This document shows positions 14,303-21,979 of a stretch of 21,979 bases of DNA, piece after piece. Location: positions 1 through 21,979 of the forward strand of contig JAEMQE010000190.1 of NCBI GenBank assembly GCA_022758945.1. Reading direction: 5' to 3'. The stretch comes from Lentimicrobium sp. (lineage in GTDB: Bacteria > Bacteroidota > Bacteroidia > Flavobacteriales > Flavobacteriaceae). Below the pieces are notes generated by a model that worked only from the letters and a program-made list of their open reading frames with translations, was not told the origin of the DNA and ran no database searches. Both the position numbers and the translations under genes were made by a program. The stretch's first letter is position 1. Each line of letters opens with the position of its first letter.

Positions 14303-17300
14303 TTAGAAAATATATCTGATACCAAATTGTGCTTGCCATCTTGAAGCTAAACTAGCATCATAATTGAAAGTTTTGGTTTGTGAACTGTTAAAAGTATAAG
14401 TTGGAACATTTCCAGTTACCGATACACCAATTGGTTGTACGCTTGTAGGAACTTGCACCAATCCCCAATCAGAGTTTAATAGATTTCCTAAATTCAATAC
14501 GTCAATACTGAATTGAATGGTGTTTGTTTTATTTGAAGCGGAAGAAAATTTGAAGTTATAATCTTGTAAAAATTTAAAATCCCATCTTCCTACCCACGGA
14601 GAAAGTGCTCCATAACGTTCAGCATATTGTCCTCTTCTGCCACTTAAATAACTGTCTTGGTTAATATAATTATCATAAGCTGTTCCTTGTCCTGCACCTG
14701 TAAAAATCATTGTAGCAATTTCGGCAGAAGTTGGAATATATATTAAATCATTTGCTCCAGAACCATCACCATTTATATCACCACCATAAGTATAACTAAA
14801 ACGACCTCCTTGTTTGTATTCAAAAACTGTAGAAACTGTAGTAGCCCATTTGTCATTACCATATTTCCATTTTTTTGAAGCAACTCCAATGAAACGATTT
14901 TTATCACCATATTTAGAATTAGCAAGTACATCATCGTTGACATTATTAAGAGCAGGATTAAAGTTGAATGCATCACCAGTAATTTCGGCTTCAATAGAGT
15001 TTACGTCTTTAGACACCATATAGTTATATGCTAAACTAGTATAATACCCATCTTTAAATGTTTTTTGTACTTTAATAGATGTATTCAAGGCGCTTCCTTT
15101 AGCTGAATTTGTCATTACATATGCATGTGATGTTGCTGGAAAACCGTAATCAGTCCATACTCCGTGATCATTTGGTCCATAAATTGGTCTGTCATCCGCA
15201 CCAATTAATTTGCTTGTTGGCGTTTTCAATCCCCAATCTTGCACGTGAACGGCATTTATATCTTTGTTATATGACATATCAACTGTTAGGATCAAATCAT
15301 TTTTAAATTTATGATCAAAGCCTAAACTACTTCTCCAAACTTGTGGGAATTTAAAATTATCATTTACCACTTCGTAAAAGAAAGGGTCAGTACCTCCTAC
15401 TTGGTTTCCTATCCAAACAAATGGAAGTTTCCCTGTAAAGATACCTGTTCCTCCGCGCAATTGAGAAACATTTGCACCATCAATATTCCAGTTGAAACCC
15501 ACTCTTGGAGACCAAAGAAAATTACTTCCTGGCATTTTTGTAGAGTCAAAATGCCTAATACTTAAATCCTTTGGATTGTAGTAATCGATATTTGGCAAAT
15601 AACCTTCCGAATTATCTGTGTCAATGAATTTTTGAGCTAAATCAGAAGTGTTAAAAAACAACGGTTTGTCAGCTCTTAAACCAAATGTAAGCTTAAAATC
15701 ATCATTGACATTCCATTCGTCTTGAGCATAAAAAGCTAATTGACCAACGGTAGTTTCGGCTAAATTCCATCCGCCATCTGTACCGGCTTCTAATTTATTT
15801 TTTGCATCATAAGTAGCTTGAGCAGCTGCAAAAGCACTCGCATAATATCCATTTGCAATATTCGCATCAAATCCAGCCATATCTGTGCTTCCAAAAACAT
15901 CAAATCCGTATCCTTTCAGATTGAATGAATTTTTGAAAATAAATTTTTCAAATGAAAAGCCCAAAGTAAAGGTATGATCTCCTTTTACAATATTTAAATT
16001 GTTCGTAAATTGAATTACTTTCTGGTCTAACGTGTTATGAATAGAAAATGGTTCGTGACCAGCAATTATGTATGGGGAACCATCTTTAGTAATAGTAATT
16101 ACAGGTGCTGGAGCAGAAAATGGATTTCTAAAATCATTAAAATGAGTATAACCTGCCTGCATTTGATTTGTAATTGTCTCACTAAATTTTGAGTTTAACT
16201 CTACTATAAATGAACTCAATTGATTGTTCATTTGATATCCAGATTTTTCAAACTGCAAAGTGTTTGCATCAGGACCTCTACGAAATATTGCTGTTGGGTG
16301 AGCAGGTTTATCTTTAGAAGCATCCAAAAAATTATAAATTACTGCGAGTTTATTATTATCGTTTATATTCCAATCCAATTTGATAATTCCTTTGTTTGAA
16401 TTTGAATTATGAGTAAACCCTTGGTAAGACCCCGTATTATAACCTAATCCTGCCAAAGCATTTGATACATGCATCAAGTCTGTAGCCAAAACTCTAGATT
16501 CATTAACATCTGTAGTACCATTTCCATCGTTTGCAACTACACTTGAACCAGAATCAGTTCTTTCATCAATTTCAAAATTTCCAAAAAAGAATAATTTATT
16601 TTTGATAATTGGTCCACCAATACTAAATCCTGCTTGTGATTGCTGTAAAGATGGAACAAATATTTTTTCTCCCTTTACTTTATCACCAGTCAAAGATTCA
16701 TTTCTATAAAATCCATAAGCAGTACCGTGAAAATCATTTGAACCTGATTTAGTAACTGCATTTACTGATGCTCCAGTAAAACCAGACAATGTTACATCAT
16801 AAGGTGCGGTTGCCACTTGAATCTGCTCGATTGCATCAAGTGAAATAGGTTGGGAATCTGTTTGTCCACCAGGTGTTGCAGCATCTAATCCGAAAGGATT
16901 ATTGAAAACCGCTCCATTCAAAGAGTAATTATTATATTGATCATTTCTACCACCAAATGAGCCACCACTTGCAGTTGGCTCCAAACGGGTAAAATCCGCA
17001 GCTGATCTGGAAATTGAAGGCAATGAAGCTAATTCTTTTCTACCAATATTGGTTTCCGCGCCAGTTCTCCCACTTTGAAAAACTTTGTTTTGTGAGGTGA
17101 TAACTTTTACTTCCTCCAATTTTTGGTTTTCATCTTGCAAATTAACATTCAAGATAAAAGGTTTTCCTAATTCAAGATTAATATCATTGTATTCTTCTGT
17201 TTTATAACCTACAAAGGTTACAACAATTTTGTAAGGTCCCCCAATTCTCATATTCATAATACTGAACCTTCCTTCTTCATTTGACAATGCCGAATATTTT

Positions 17301-17455
17301 GATCCTGTAGGAATATGAACCGCTTGAACGGTAGCACCAGGAAGCGACTCTGAATTGGAACCCTTCACAATTCCTTTAATACTTGAAGTTGTAGTTTGCC
17401 CGATCATGGAATAAAGGCCAAATACAAGTAACAATAAAGTAACAATTTTTTTCAT
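14303..17455 (-). CDS. TonB-dependent outer membrane receptor with carboxypeptidase-like N-terminal domain, Oar type
   Basis: 1050 residues. The signal peptide (MKKIVTLLLLVFGLYSMIGQ) is followed by a carboxypeptidase-regulatory-like beta-sandwich at about 24-107, with SIKGIVKGSNSESLPGATV opening it. The plug lies at about 125-245 (SLNGAVFNNPFGLDAATPGG, then DAIEQIQVATAPYDVTLSGFTGASVNAVTKSG). The remainder is a 22-strand-type barrel ending in ...ARWQAQFGIRYIF with a terminal phenylalanine suited to BAM recognition. It would import a bound ligand using TonB and the proton motive force. The pattern fits Oar-like receptors rather than SusC, and no SusD or substrate-processing gene is adjacent, so the ligand is unknown. 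It is a single-gene unit with a promoter overlapping the rplI terminator and a strong terminator of its own. Confidence 0.93.
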   Translation of the reverse strand: MKKIVTLLLLVFGLYSMIGQTTTSSIKGIVKGSNSESLPGATVQAVHIPTGSKYSALSNEEGRFSIMNMRIGGPYKIVVTFVGYKTEEYNDINLELGKPFILNVNLQDENQKLEEVKVITSQNKVFQSGRTGAETNIGRKELASLPSISRSAADFTRLEPTASGGSFGGRNDQYNNYSLNGAVFNNPFGLDAATPGGQTDSQPISLDAIEQIQVATAPYDVTLSGFTGASVNAVTKSGSNDFHGTAYGFYRNESLTGDKVKGEKIFVPSLQQSQAGFSIGGPIIKNKLFFFGNFEIDERTDSGSSVVANDGNGTTDVNESRVLATDLMHVSNALAGLGYNTGSYQGFTHNSNSNKGIIKLDWNINDNNKLAVIYNFLDASKDKPAHPTAIFRRGPDANTLQFEKSGYQMNNQLSSFIVELNSKFSETITNQMQAGYTHFNDFRNPFSAPAPVITITKDGSPYIIAGHEPFSIHNTLDQKVIQFTNNLNIVKGDHTFTLGFSFEKFIFKNSFNLKGYGFDVFGSTDMAGFDANIANGYYASAFAAAQATYDAKNKLEAGTDGGWNLAETTVGQLAFYAQDEWNVNDDFKLTFGLRADKPLFFNTSDLAQKFIDTDNSEGYLPNIDYYNPKDLSIRHFDSTKMPGSNFLWSPRVGFNWNIDGANVSQLRGGTGIFTGKLPFVWIGNQVGGTDPFFYEVVNDNFKFPQVWRSSLGFDHKFKNDLILTVDMSYNKDINAVHVQDWGLKTPTSKLIGADDRPIYGPNDHGVWTDYGFPATSHAYVMTNSAKGSALNTSIKVQKTFKDGYYTSLAYNYMVSKDVNSIEAEITGDAFNFNPALNNVNDDVLANSKYGDKNRFIGVASKKWKYGNDKWATTVSTVFEYKQGGRFSYTYGGDINGDGSGANDLIYIPTSAEIATMIFTGAGQGTAYDNYINQDSYLSGRRGQYAERYGALSPWVGRWDFKFLQDYNFKFSSASNKTNTIQFSIDVLNLGNLLNSDWGLVQVPTSVQPIGVSVTGNVPTYTFNSSQTKTFNYDASLASRWQAQFGIRYIF

Positions 17456-17478
17456 CTTTTTTGATTTTGGTTAGTAGG

Positions 17479-17506
17479 TAAATTTAGATAAAAAAAAACC
17501 ACTCAA
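17479..17506 (-). promoter_or_regulatory. Promoter of the TonB-dependent receptor gene
   Basis: On the minus strand TTG (17506-17504), 17 bases, then TAAATTTA (17486-17479); only the last base differs from TAnnTTTG. The -7 box is 24 bases before the start codon, so the leader would be short. The TTG lies inside the rplI terminator stem and the T-tract forms the spacer. Confidence 0.55.
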
Positions 17507-17514
17507 TTGAGTGG
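17491..17514 (-). terminator. Intrinsic terminator of the rpsF-rpsR-rplI operon
   Basis: A perfect palindrome CCACTCAATTGAGTGG (17499-17514) followed on the minus strand by eight T (17498-17491). It begins about 33 bases after the rplI stop codon. Confidence 0.85.
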
Positions 17515-17546
17515 CTTTAATATTTTATTAACAAAGAGTTAACAAA

Positions 17547-17990
17547 TTATGCTTTTTCAGCAATGATTTCATAAGGTAATTCAACTACAACATCTCTGTG
17601 TAATCTAATACTTGCAGCATATTTACCAGTTCTTTTAACGATACCGCTTGTGATAAATTTTCTTTCGATTGTTTGTCCTGCTTTTTCCAAAGCTTCGGCA
17701 ATATCAATATTAGTGATTGAACCAAAAAGTTTTTCTCCACCCGCTTTTGCGAAAATTTTAATTTCCAAAGCTTTCAAGGTTTCTGCCAATGCTTTTGCAT
17801 CGTTTACAACCTTAGCTTCTTTGTGCGCTCTTTGTTTTAGATTTTCAGCTAATACTTTCTTTGCAGAAGGAGTTGCTAATTGTCCGTAACCTTGTGGGAT
17901 TAAAAAGTTACGACCGTAACCGTTTTTCACATTTACCACATCGTCTTTAAAACCTAAATTTTGAACGTCTTTTTTTAATATAATTTCCAT
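17547..17990 (-). CDS. rplI: Ribosomal protein bL9
   Basis: 147 residues. The N-terminal rRNA-binding domain MEIILKKDVQNLGFKDDVVNVKNGYGRNFLIPQG is diagnostic, followed by the long connecting helix (about 40-75) and a C-terminal domain ending in the strand-rich HRDVVVELPYEIIAEKA. It binds 23S rRNA near the L1 stalk of the large subunit and helps limit frameshifting. It is the third gene of the rpsF-rpsR-rplI operon, 67 bases after rpsR in a gap that can fold, and a strong terminator follows. Confidence 0.98.
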   Translation of the reverse strand: MEIILKKDVQNLGFKDDVVNVKNGYGRNFLIPQGYGQLATPSAKKVLAENLKQRAHKEAKVVNDAKALAETLKALEIKIFAKAGGEKLFGSITNIDIAEALEKAGQTIERKFITSGIVKRTGKYAASIRLHRDVVVELPYEIIAEKA

Positions 17991-18044
17991 GTTGTTGTCC
18001 TTTGTTATTAGAAGTTAGGTTTCGGTTTATCGAAAACCAACAAC
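17991..18044 (-). other. Possible leader structure upstream of rplI
   Basis: GTTGTTG at 17991-17997 pairs with CAACAAC at 18038-18044. Inside, GGTTTCG (18018-18024) pairs with CGAAAACC (18031-18038) with one bulged base. The two stems share one base. The outer arm touches the rplI start codon. It could tune rplI translation, but the stems are modest and may be chance. Confidence 0.3.
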
Positions 18045-18057
18045 TGAGTTTTTAATA

Positions 18058-18354
18058 TTATTTTAGCAAATCCGCCACATATGGCATTAATGCTAAGTGA
18101 CGTGCTCTTTTTACAGCTACTGACACTTTTCTTTGGTATTTCAATGAAGTTCCAGTTAAACGACGAGGAAGAATTTTTCCTTGCTCATTAACGAATTTCA
18201 ATAAGAAATCGGCATCTTTATAATCAATATATTTGATACCTGATTTTTTGAAACGACAATACTTTTTAGTTTTGTTTGTTTCTATGTTTAAAGGAGTAAG
18301 ATATCTGATATCTCCGTCTTTTTTTCCTGAAGCTGATTGTTGTAATGTTGCCAT
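18058..18354 (-). CDS. rpsR: Ribosomal protein bS18
   Basis: 98 residues. The core KKYCRFKKSGIKYIDYKDADFLLKFVNEQGKILPRRLTGTSLKYQRKVSVAVKRARHLALMPYV (about 30-94) is unmistakable S18, including the basic PRRLTG...KYQR...KRARHLALMPY block that contacts 16S rRNA. The N-terminal extension (about 1-28) is lineage-typical. It forms a heterodimer with bS6 on the small-subunit platform, and the gene follows rpsF by 5 bases, which suits equal production of the pair. Confidence 0.98.
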   Translation of the reverse strand: MATLQQSASGKKDGDIRYLTPLNIETNKTKKYCRFKKSGIKYIDYKDADFLLKFVNEQGKILPRRLTGTSLKYQRKVSVAVKRARHLALMPYVADLLK

Positions 18355-18359
18355 AATGA

Positions 18360-18701
18360 TTAAGCTTTTGCAGATTTAAGTTTAGTTCTTCTTCTTTCAG
18401 CCCAAGAAATAGCATGTTTATCAAGACTTACAGTCAAGAAACGCATAACTCTTTCGTCACGTCTAAATTCGGTTTCAAAAGCAATAAGGACTTCTCCTGC
18501 TACTTTGAATTCAAATAAATGGTAAAAACCTGATTTTTTGTTTTGGATTTCGTAAGCCATTTTTTTCAGACCCCAATCCTCTTTGGATACCATTTCAGCT
18601 CCACGGCTAGTAAGAAAATCTTCAAATTTGCTTACTGTTTCCTTTACCTGAACTTCAGATAAAACGGGATTTAAAATGAAAACAGTTTCATAATGATTCA
18701 T
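18360..18701 (-). CDS. rpsF: Ribosomal protein bS6
   Basis: 113 residues. MNHYETVFILNPVLSEVQ opens the ferredoxin-like fold, and WGLKKMAYEIQNKKSGFYHLFEF (about 43-65) with the later RDERVMRFLTV complete the S6 pattern. It binds S18 and 16S rRNA in the small-subunit platform. It is the first gene of the operon, directly behind a consensus promoter. Unlike many other bacteria there is no ssb between rpsF and rpsR, and no priB. The leader is short (about 25 bases) and I see no CCG-containing stem of the S6-S18 autoregulatory type in it. Confidence 0.98.
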   Translation of the reverse strand: MNHYETVFILNPVLSEVQVKETVSKFEDFLTSRGAEMVSKEDWGLKKMAYEIQNKKSGFYHLFEFKVAGEVLIAFETEFRRDERVMRFLTVSLDKHAISWAERRRTKLKSAKA

Positions 18702-18730
18702 AAATATGTATGTATTTGTTAATTTGGGTG

Positions 18731-18760
18731 CAAAAGTAATTATTTTTTTCTAATAAACAA
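18731..18760 (-). promoter_or_regulatory. Promoter of rpsF-rpsR-rplI
   Basis: On the minus strand TTG (18760-18758), 19 bases, then TACTTTTG (18738-18731), an exact TTG-N19-TAnnTTTG match followed by C, the strong form. The -7 box is 29 bases upstream of the rpsF start codon. Confidence 0.85.
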
Positions 18761-18831
18761 ATGAAATCAAACTTTAATCGTCATAAGGTAAAAAAAGCCG
18801 ATAAAAATTAGGTTTTTAAAAACAAGCATAG

Positions 18832-18839
18832 TACTTTTA
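18832..18839 (+). promoter_or_regulatory. Possible -7 element of the response-regulator gene
   Basis: TACTTTTA lies 28 bases before the start codon and misses TAnnTTTG only in the last base. No TTG is found 17-20 bases upstream. It is the same octamer as the one before the 5'-nucleotidase genes at 9066. Confidence 0.35.
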
Positions 18840-18867
18840 CTATCCCGAATCTTAAATAATATAAATT

Positions 18868-19563
18868 ATGAAACTAAATTGTGTCGTTGTAGATGATAGT
18901 TCCATCCAGAGAATGATTATCACAAAGTTAGTAAATAATCACCCAAATCTACATTTAATTGGTGATTTTTCTAACGCAATTGAAGCAAAAGGATGCATGA
19001 CCATACACAATGTGGACTTGATCTTTTTAGACATTGAGATGCCTGTTATTAGTGGTTTCGATTTTTTGGATGGTTTAAAAACAAAGCCCCAAATTATTTT
19101 CATCACCTCCAAGGCTGAGTATGCAATGAAAGCATTTGACTATGATGCTACCGATTATCTTCAAAAACCTATCGCAGTAGATCGATTTAATGCCTCTGTA
19201 AAAAGAGCTATGGATTTGCATTTGCTAAAATCTGAAATTCACGAAGAAGATGGTGATCACATTTTTATTAAAAGCAACCTAAAAAAACTGAAAATTTTTA
19301 CTGCTAAAATAAAATGGATTGAAGCTTTTGGCGACTATGTAAAAGTGGTTACCGAAGAAGACAGTAATCTGGTTCTTTCAACAATGAAATCTTTCGAAAA
19401 AGACTTATCAAAAGACAAATTTGTAAGAGTGCATAAATCTTACATTATCAATATTGATAAAGTAGAACGCTTCAACAGTAGATTTGCCGAAATTGGAATC
19501 ACAAAAATTCCATTAAGCAGACATAAAAAAGAAGATTTAGTAAGAGCCTTGGCGATCAACTAA
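18868..19563 (+). CDS. LytTR-family response regulator
   Basis: 231 residues. The receiver domain (1-120) has the acidic pair D9-D10, the phosphoacceptor D55 in LIFLDIEMP, T80/S81 in FITSK, and K100 in LQKP, so all phosphorylation residues are present. A LytTR DNA-binding domain follows at about 130-230, with DHIFIKSNLKKLKIFTAKIKWIEAFGDYVKVVT and the typical KFVRVHKSYIINIDKVERF. It would bind promoter DNA when phosphorylated by a sensor kinase, often a LytS-type membrane kinase. No kinase gene is adjacent, so it looks orphan and its signal is unknown. The gene is divergent from rpsF and converges with priA; the stop codons overlap. Confidence 0.94.
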   Translation: MKLNCVVVDDSSIQRMIITKLVNNHPNLHLIGDFSNAIEAKGCMTIHNVDLIFLDIEMPVISGFDFLDGLKTKPQIIFITSKAEYAMKAFDYDATDYLQKPIAVDRFNASVKRAMDLHLLKSEIHEEDGDHIFIKSNLKKLKIFTAKIKWIEAFGDYVKVVTEEDSNLVLSTMKSFEKDLSKDKFVRVHKSYIINIDKVERFNSRFAEIGITKIPLSRHKKEDLVRALAIN

Positions 19564-21979
19564 TAAAAATCAACATTTACAGTCACTTTTATTGATCTGT
19601 ATTGTGCAACTGCCTCAAAACTATTCAGCATTTTCTGAATAGTTTTTTTTGTGCCTTGCAAAGACTGATTTTGTGGAATTTTAATCATTATAGTTCTAAT
19701 GTATTCATTCCGAATTCTGGAAATTGGTGGTTCTTCAGGACCAAGAACAGGAATTGTCAAGTTTTGTTGCATCACTTGATACAACCACATTGAACCTTCC
19801 TTGAGTTTATCAAAATCTCGATGTTTCAAGGTCAGCTTAATCAATTTAAAATAAGGCGGATATTTATAGATTTGTCTTTCGTACAACTGCTCCTTATACA
19901 TTCCTAAATAATCATTTTGCACTACTTGTCGAATGGTATTGTGGTTTGGATTATACGTTTGAATAATCACTTTTCCTTGTTTTTCAGAACGTCCTGACCG
20001 GCCGGAAACTTGTGTCATCATCTGAAAACTTCTTTCGAAAGCCCTGAAATCAGGATGATACAACATATTATCGGCATTCATAATTCCTACCAAACTCACG
20101 TTGTCAAAATCCAGTCCTTTGGCTAGCATTTGGGTACCAACGAGAATTTCGACTTCTTGATTTTTAAAACTATCAATGATTTTCTCAAAACCAAATTTAC
20201 CACGAGTCGTATCCTGATCCATTCTTCCCACTTTTGTATTTGGAAATAATTCAACCAATTCCTGCTGAATTTGTTCTGTTCCAAAACCTTTTGTAGTCAA
20301 ATGAACGCTAGAACAAGAATGACAATTCGTTGGTTTTGCCATCGAATAACCACAATAATGACAACGCAACTGGTTTTTGTGTTTATGATACGTTAAACTC
20401 ACGTCGCATTGCGGACATTGCGGAACGTGACCACAAGTCATACATTCTACAACGGGCGAAAATCCCCTGCGATTTTGAAACAAAATAACTTGTTCTCCCA
20501 AAGACAAAGCAGTTGAAATCTCTTCGATTAAAGCATCACTAAAATGACCCGACATTTTTTTGCGGAAATATTTGTCTTTCAAGTCTACCAGTTCTATTTC
20601 AGGCATTCTAACATTACCGTATCTTTCAGAAATTTCGACCAAGCCATATTTTCCGGATTGGGCATTAAAATAAGTTTCAATACTTGGCGTAGCCGAACCT
20701 AATATTACTTTTGCTTTAAAACTGTTTGCCAAAACAATCGATGCATCACGAGCGTGATAGCGTGGCGACGGATCAACTTGTTTAAAAGTTTGCTCGTGTT
20801 CTTCATCGACAATAACCAATCCCAAATTAGAGAAAGGCAAGAACAAAGCTGATCTTGCTCCAATAACAATTTGTGCTTTTGGCGATTGATCCAGAACTTG
20901 TTGCCAGACTTCTACCCTTTCGTTGTTGCTGTATTTCGAATGAAAAACCGCCACTTTATTGCCGAAATAATCGCGTAATCTACCTACCAATTGGGTTGTT
21001 AATGCAATTTCAGGTAATAGATACAAGATTTGTTTTTCATCTTTTATATACTCTTCGATGAGTTTAATGTAGATTTCAGTCTTTCCGCTGGAAGTGACTC
21101 CGTGCAAAAGACAGACTTCTTTTTGGGTAAAACTTTGCTTGATTTCTTCGAAAGCCGTTTGTTGCGCTTTGCTTAATTGCAGTAGTTCTTCTTTGGTTTT
21201 TCCCGAGAAGTTGACACGATCCACCTGAATATAATATTCTTCGAAAATTTCTTTATCGATTAATACTTTTATAATTGTCGAAGTTGAATTTGCAACTTCA
21301 ATTAGCTTTTTAACCGTAATTGGTTTTTTCTCCGAAGCACTTAATTGAAAATAGCTCAGTACAATTTCCTTTTGCTTATTGGCGTTTTTCAAGATTTCCA
21401 ATAATTCGGACAAACCTTCATTGGATTCGTATTTAGAATGTAATTTTACGTATCGAATGAGTTTTGGAGTATAAGTTTCCAACATTTCTTCCTGAAGAAC
21501 CAGAATATTTTTGTCCATCAATTTTTGAATAACGGGAAAAATATTCTTCTTATTCAAAATACTCATTATATCTTGAACTTTCAAAGAACTTTGCTGCTGC
21601 AAGGCTTGATAAATAAGGAATTCTTCATCCGAAAGCTGACTTTCATCCACAAAACCATCTTGCTTTTGAGAAATAATGGTTTCGCTTTCCAGCAAAAGTG
21701 CCGACGGCATTGCACCGCGATACACATCACCAATAGCACACATATAATAAGAAGCAATCCACTGCCAATGAGCGATTTGAATTTCAGTAACTATGGGTTT
21801 TTCGTCGAGGATTTGGTGAATTTCCTTGGCTTCGTATAAAGTAGGTTTGTTTTCGTGGGTTTCGATTACCAATGCCGTGTAGATCTTACTTTTGCCGAAA
21901 GGCACTGCTACACGCATTCCTTTTTTGATATAATTATACTCGGTTTCCGAAACGCTGTAAGTAAACGTTTTGGCAAGTG
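19560..21979 (-). CDS. priA: Primosomal protein N' (replication restart helicase PriA), 5' end outside the window
   Basis: A superfamily 2 helicase that reloads the replisome at stalled forks. An internal Met at 21917 gives 785 residues, but the frame is open upstream and encodes LAKTFTYSVSETEYNYIKKG, the usual PriA N-terminus, so the true start is beyond the right edge. Numbered from that Met: 3'-DNA-binding domain to about 75, Walker A GVTSSGKT at 273-280, DEEH at 371-374, and GSATPS at 407-412. Eight zinc-ligand cysteines lie at 492, 495, 501, 504, 519, 522, 532 and 535. The C-terminal helicase lobe has GFGTEQIQQEL, QMLAKGLDFDNV and QVSGRSGR. The codons for residues 758-767 also form, on the plus strand, the terminator of the convergent response-regulator gene. 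Confidence 0.97.
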   Translation of the reverse strand, partial: LAKTFTYSVSETEYNYIKKGMRVAVPFGKSKIYTALVIETHENKPTLYEAKEIHQILDEKPIVTEIQIAHWQWIASYYMCAIGDVYRGAMPSALLLESETIISQKQDGFVDESQLSDEEFLIYQALQQQSSLKVQDIMSILNKKNIFPVIQKLMDKNILVLQEEMLETYTPKLIRYVKLHSKYESNEGLSELLEILKNANKQKEIVLSYFQLSASEKKPITVKKLIEVANSTSTIIKVLIDKEIFEEYYIQVDRVNFSGKTKEELLQLSKAQQTAFEEIKQSFTQKEVCLLHGVTSSGKTEIYIKLIEEYIKDEKQILYLLPEIALTTQLVGRLRDYFGNKVAVFHSKYSNNERVEVWQQVLDQSPKAQIVIGARSALFLPFSNLGLVIVDEEHEQTFKQVDPSPRYHARDASIVLANSFKAKVILGSATPSIETYFNAQSGKYGLVEISERYGNVRMPEIELVDLKDKYFRKKMSGHFSDALIEEISTALSLGEQVILFQNRRGFSPVVECMTCGHVPQCPQCDVSLTYHKHKNQLRCHYCGYSMAKPTNCHSCSSVHLTTKGFGTEQIQQELVELFPNTKVGRMDQDTTRGKFGFEKIIDSFKNQEVEILVGTQMLAKGLDFDNVSLVGIMNADNMLYHPDFRAFERSFQMMTQVSGRSGRSEKQGKVIIQTYNPNHNTIRQVVQNDYLGMYKEQLYERQIYKYPPYFKLIKLTLKHRDFDKLKEGSMWLYQVMQQNLTIPVLGPEEPPISRIRNEYIRTIMIKIPQNQSLQGTKKTIQKMLNSFEAVAQYRSIKVTVNVDFY
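19617..19650 (+). terminator. Intrinsic terminator of the response-regulator gene, inside priA coding sequence
   Basis: On the plus strand AAAACTATTCAG (19617-19628), a 6-base loop, then CTGAATAGTTTT (19635-19646), a perfect 12-bp stem, with T continuing to 19650 (eight T from 19643). It is 53 bases after the response-regulator stop codon. It coincides exactly with ten priA codons read on the other strand. On the minus strand only four T follow the stem, so termination should be directional. Confidence 0.85.

Noticed and set aside
18702..18730. S6-S18 autoregulatory leader before rpsF
   Set aside because: The leader is only about 25 bases, has no CCG motif and no stem, so the known element is not present.
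21525..21839. Plus-strand open frame of 104 codons opposite priA
   Set aside because: It lies wholly within the conserved priA N-terminal region on the other strand and has no promoter or recognisable domain.
21915..21917. ATG at 21917 as the priA start
   Set aside because: The frame is open upstream to the window edge and encodes typical PriA N-terminal residues (KTFTYSV...), so this Met is internal.
1..21979. Defence island, mobile element, CRISPR array, tRNA or biosynthetic cluster
   Set aside because: Both strands are filled by core genes with intact family motifs; there are no transposase, integrase, spaced direct repeats or tRNA-like folds that I can see, and no region with clearly foreign composition.

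Overview
The window is a gene-dense, AT-rich stretch of core chromosome from a member of the Bacteroidota, most likely Flavobacterium or a close relative. Four things point there. The promoters fit the Bacteroidota form TTG-N17-20-TAnnTTTG. Strong Shine-Dalgarno sites are absent. The window carries family-level markers: a DUF4835/PorD-type protein, a Bacteroidota-type omega subunit, DUF6495 and DUF6913 proteins, and a very large Oar-type TonB-dependent receptor. The gene order bamD-rpoZ-coaBC-DUF4835-recN is also typical of the group, from memory. I see no tRNA, rRNA, CRISPR array, insertion sequence or prophage, and no gene-free stretch above 300 bases.

Layout from left to right. At 1-1218 (minus) a family 2 glycosyltransferase runs into the 5' end of coaE, which leaves the window. 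At 1339-2529 is fabV (enoyl-ACP reductase), with its own consensus promoter and a terminator. At 2590-7514 (minus) is one five-gene operon: bamD, rpoZ, coaBC, porD-like and recN. It mixes outer-membrane assembly, RNA polymerase, coenzyme A synthesis, a likely type IX secretion accessory and DNA repair, behind one very good promoter. At 7649-9063 (minus) are a DUF6913 gene and dapA. Divergent from them, at 9111-10844 (plus), is a 5'-nucleotidase split into two proteins. At 10830-14085 (minus) are DUF6495, ligA and an eight-helix membrane protein resembling YhhN. At 14303-17455 (minus) is the TonB-dependent receptor. At 17547-18701 (minus) is the ribosomal operon rpsF-rpsR-rplI. At 18868-19563 (plus) is a LytTR-type response regulator, and it converges on priA, which runs off the right edge.

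I found no new multi-gene system; the genes are housekeeping. The less ordinary signals are in the non-coding layer. An intrinsic terminator for the response regulator lies inside the last codons of priA on the other strand. A long composite hairpin abuts the ligA start codon. A palindromic intergenic repeat sits between the TonB receptor gene and DUF6495. In two places a terminator overlaps the next gene's promoter. At the protein level, the CoaC half of CoaBC has replacements at two motif positions usually treated as catalytic, and the YhhN-like protein lacks the acidic residues expected of a lysoplasmalogenase.
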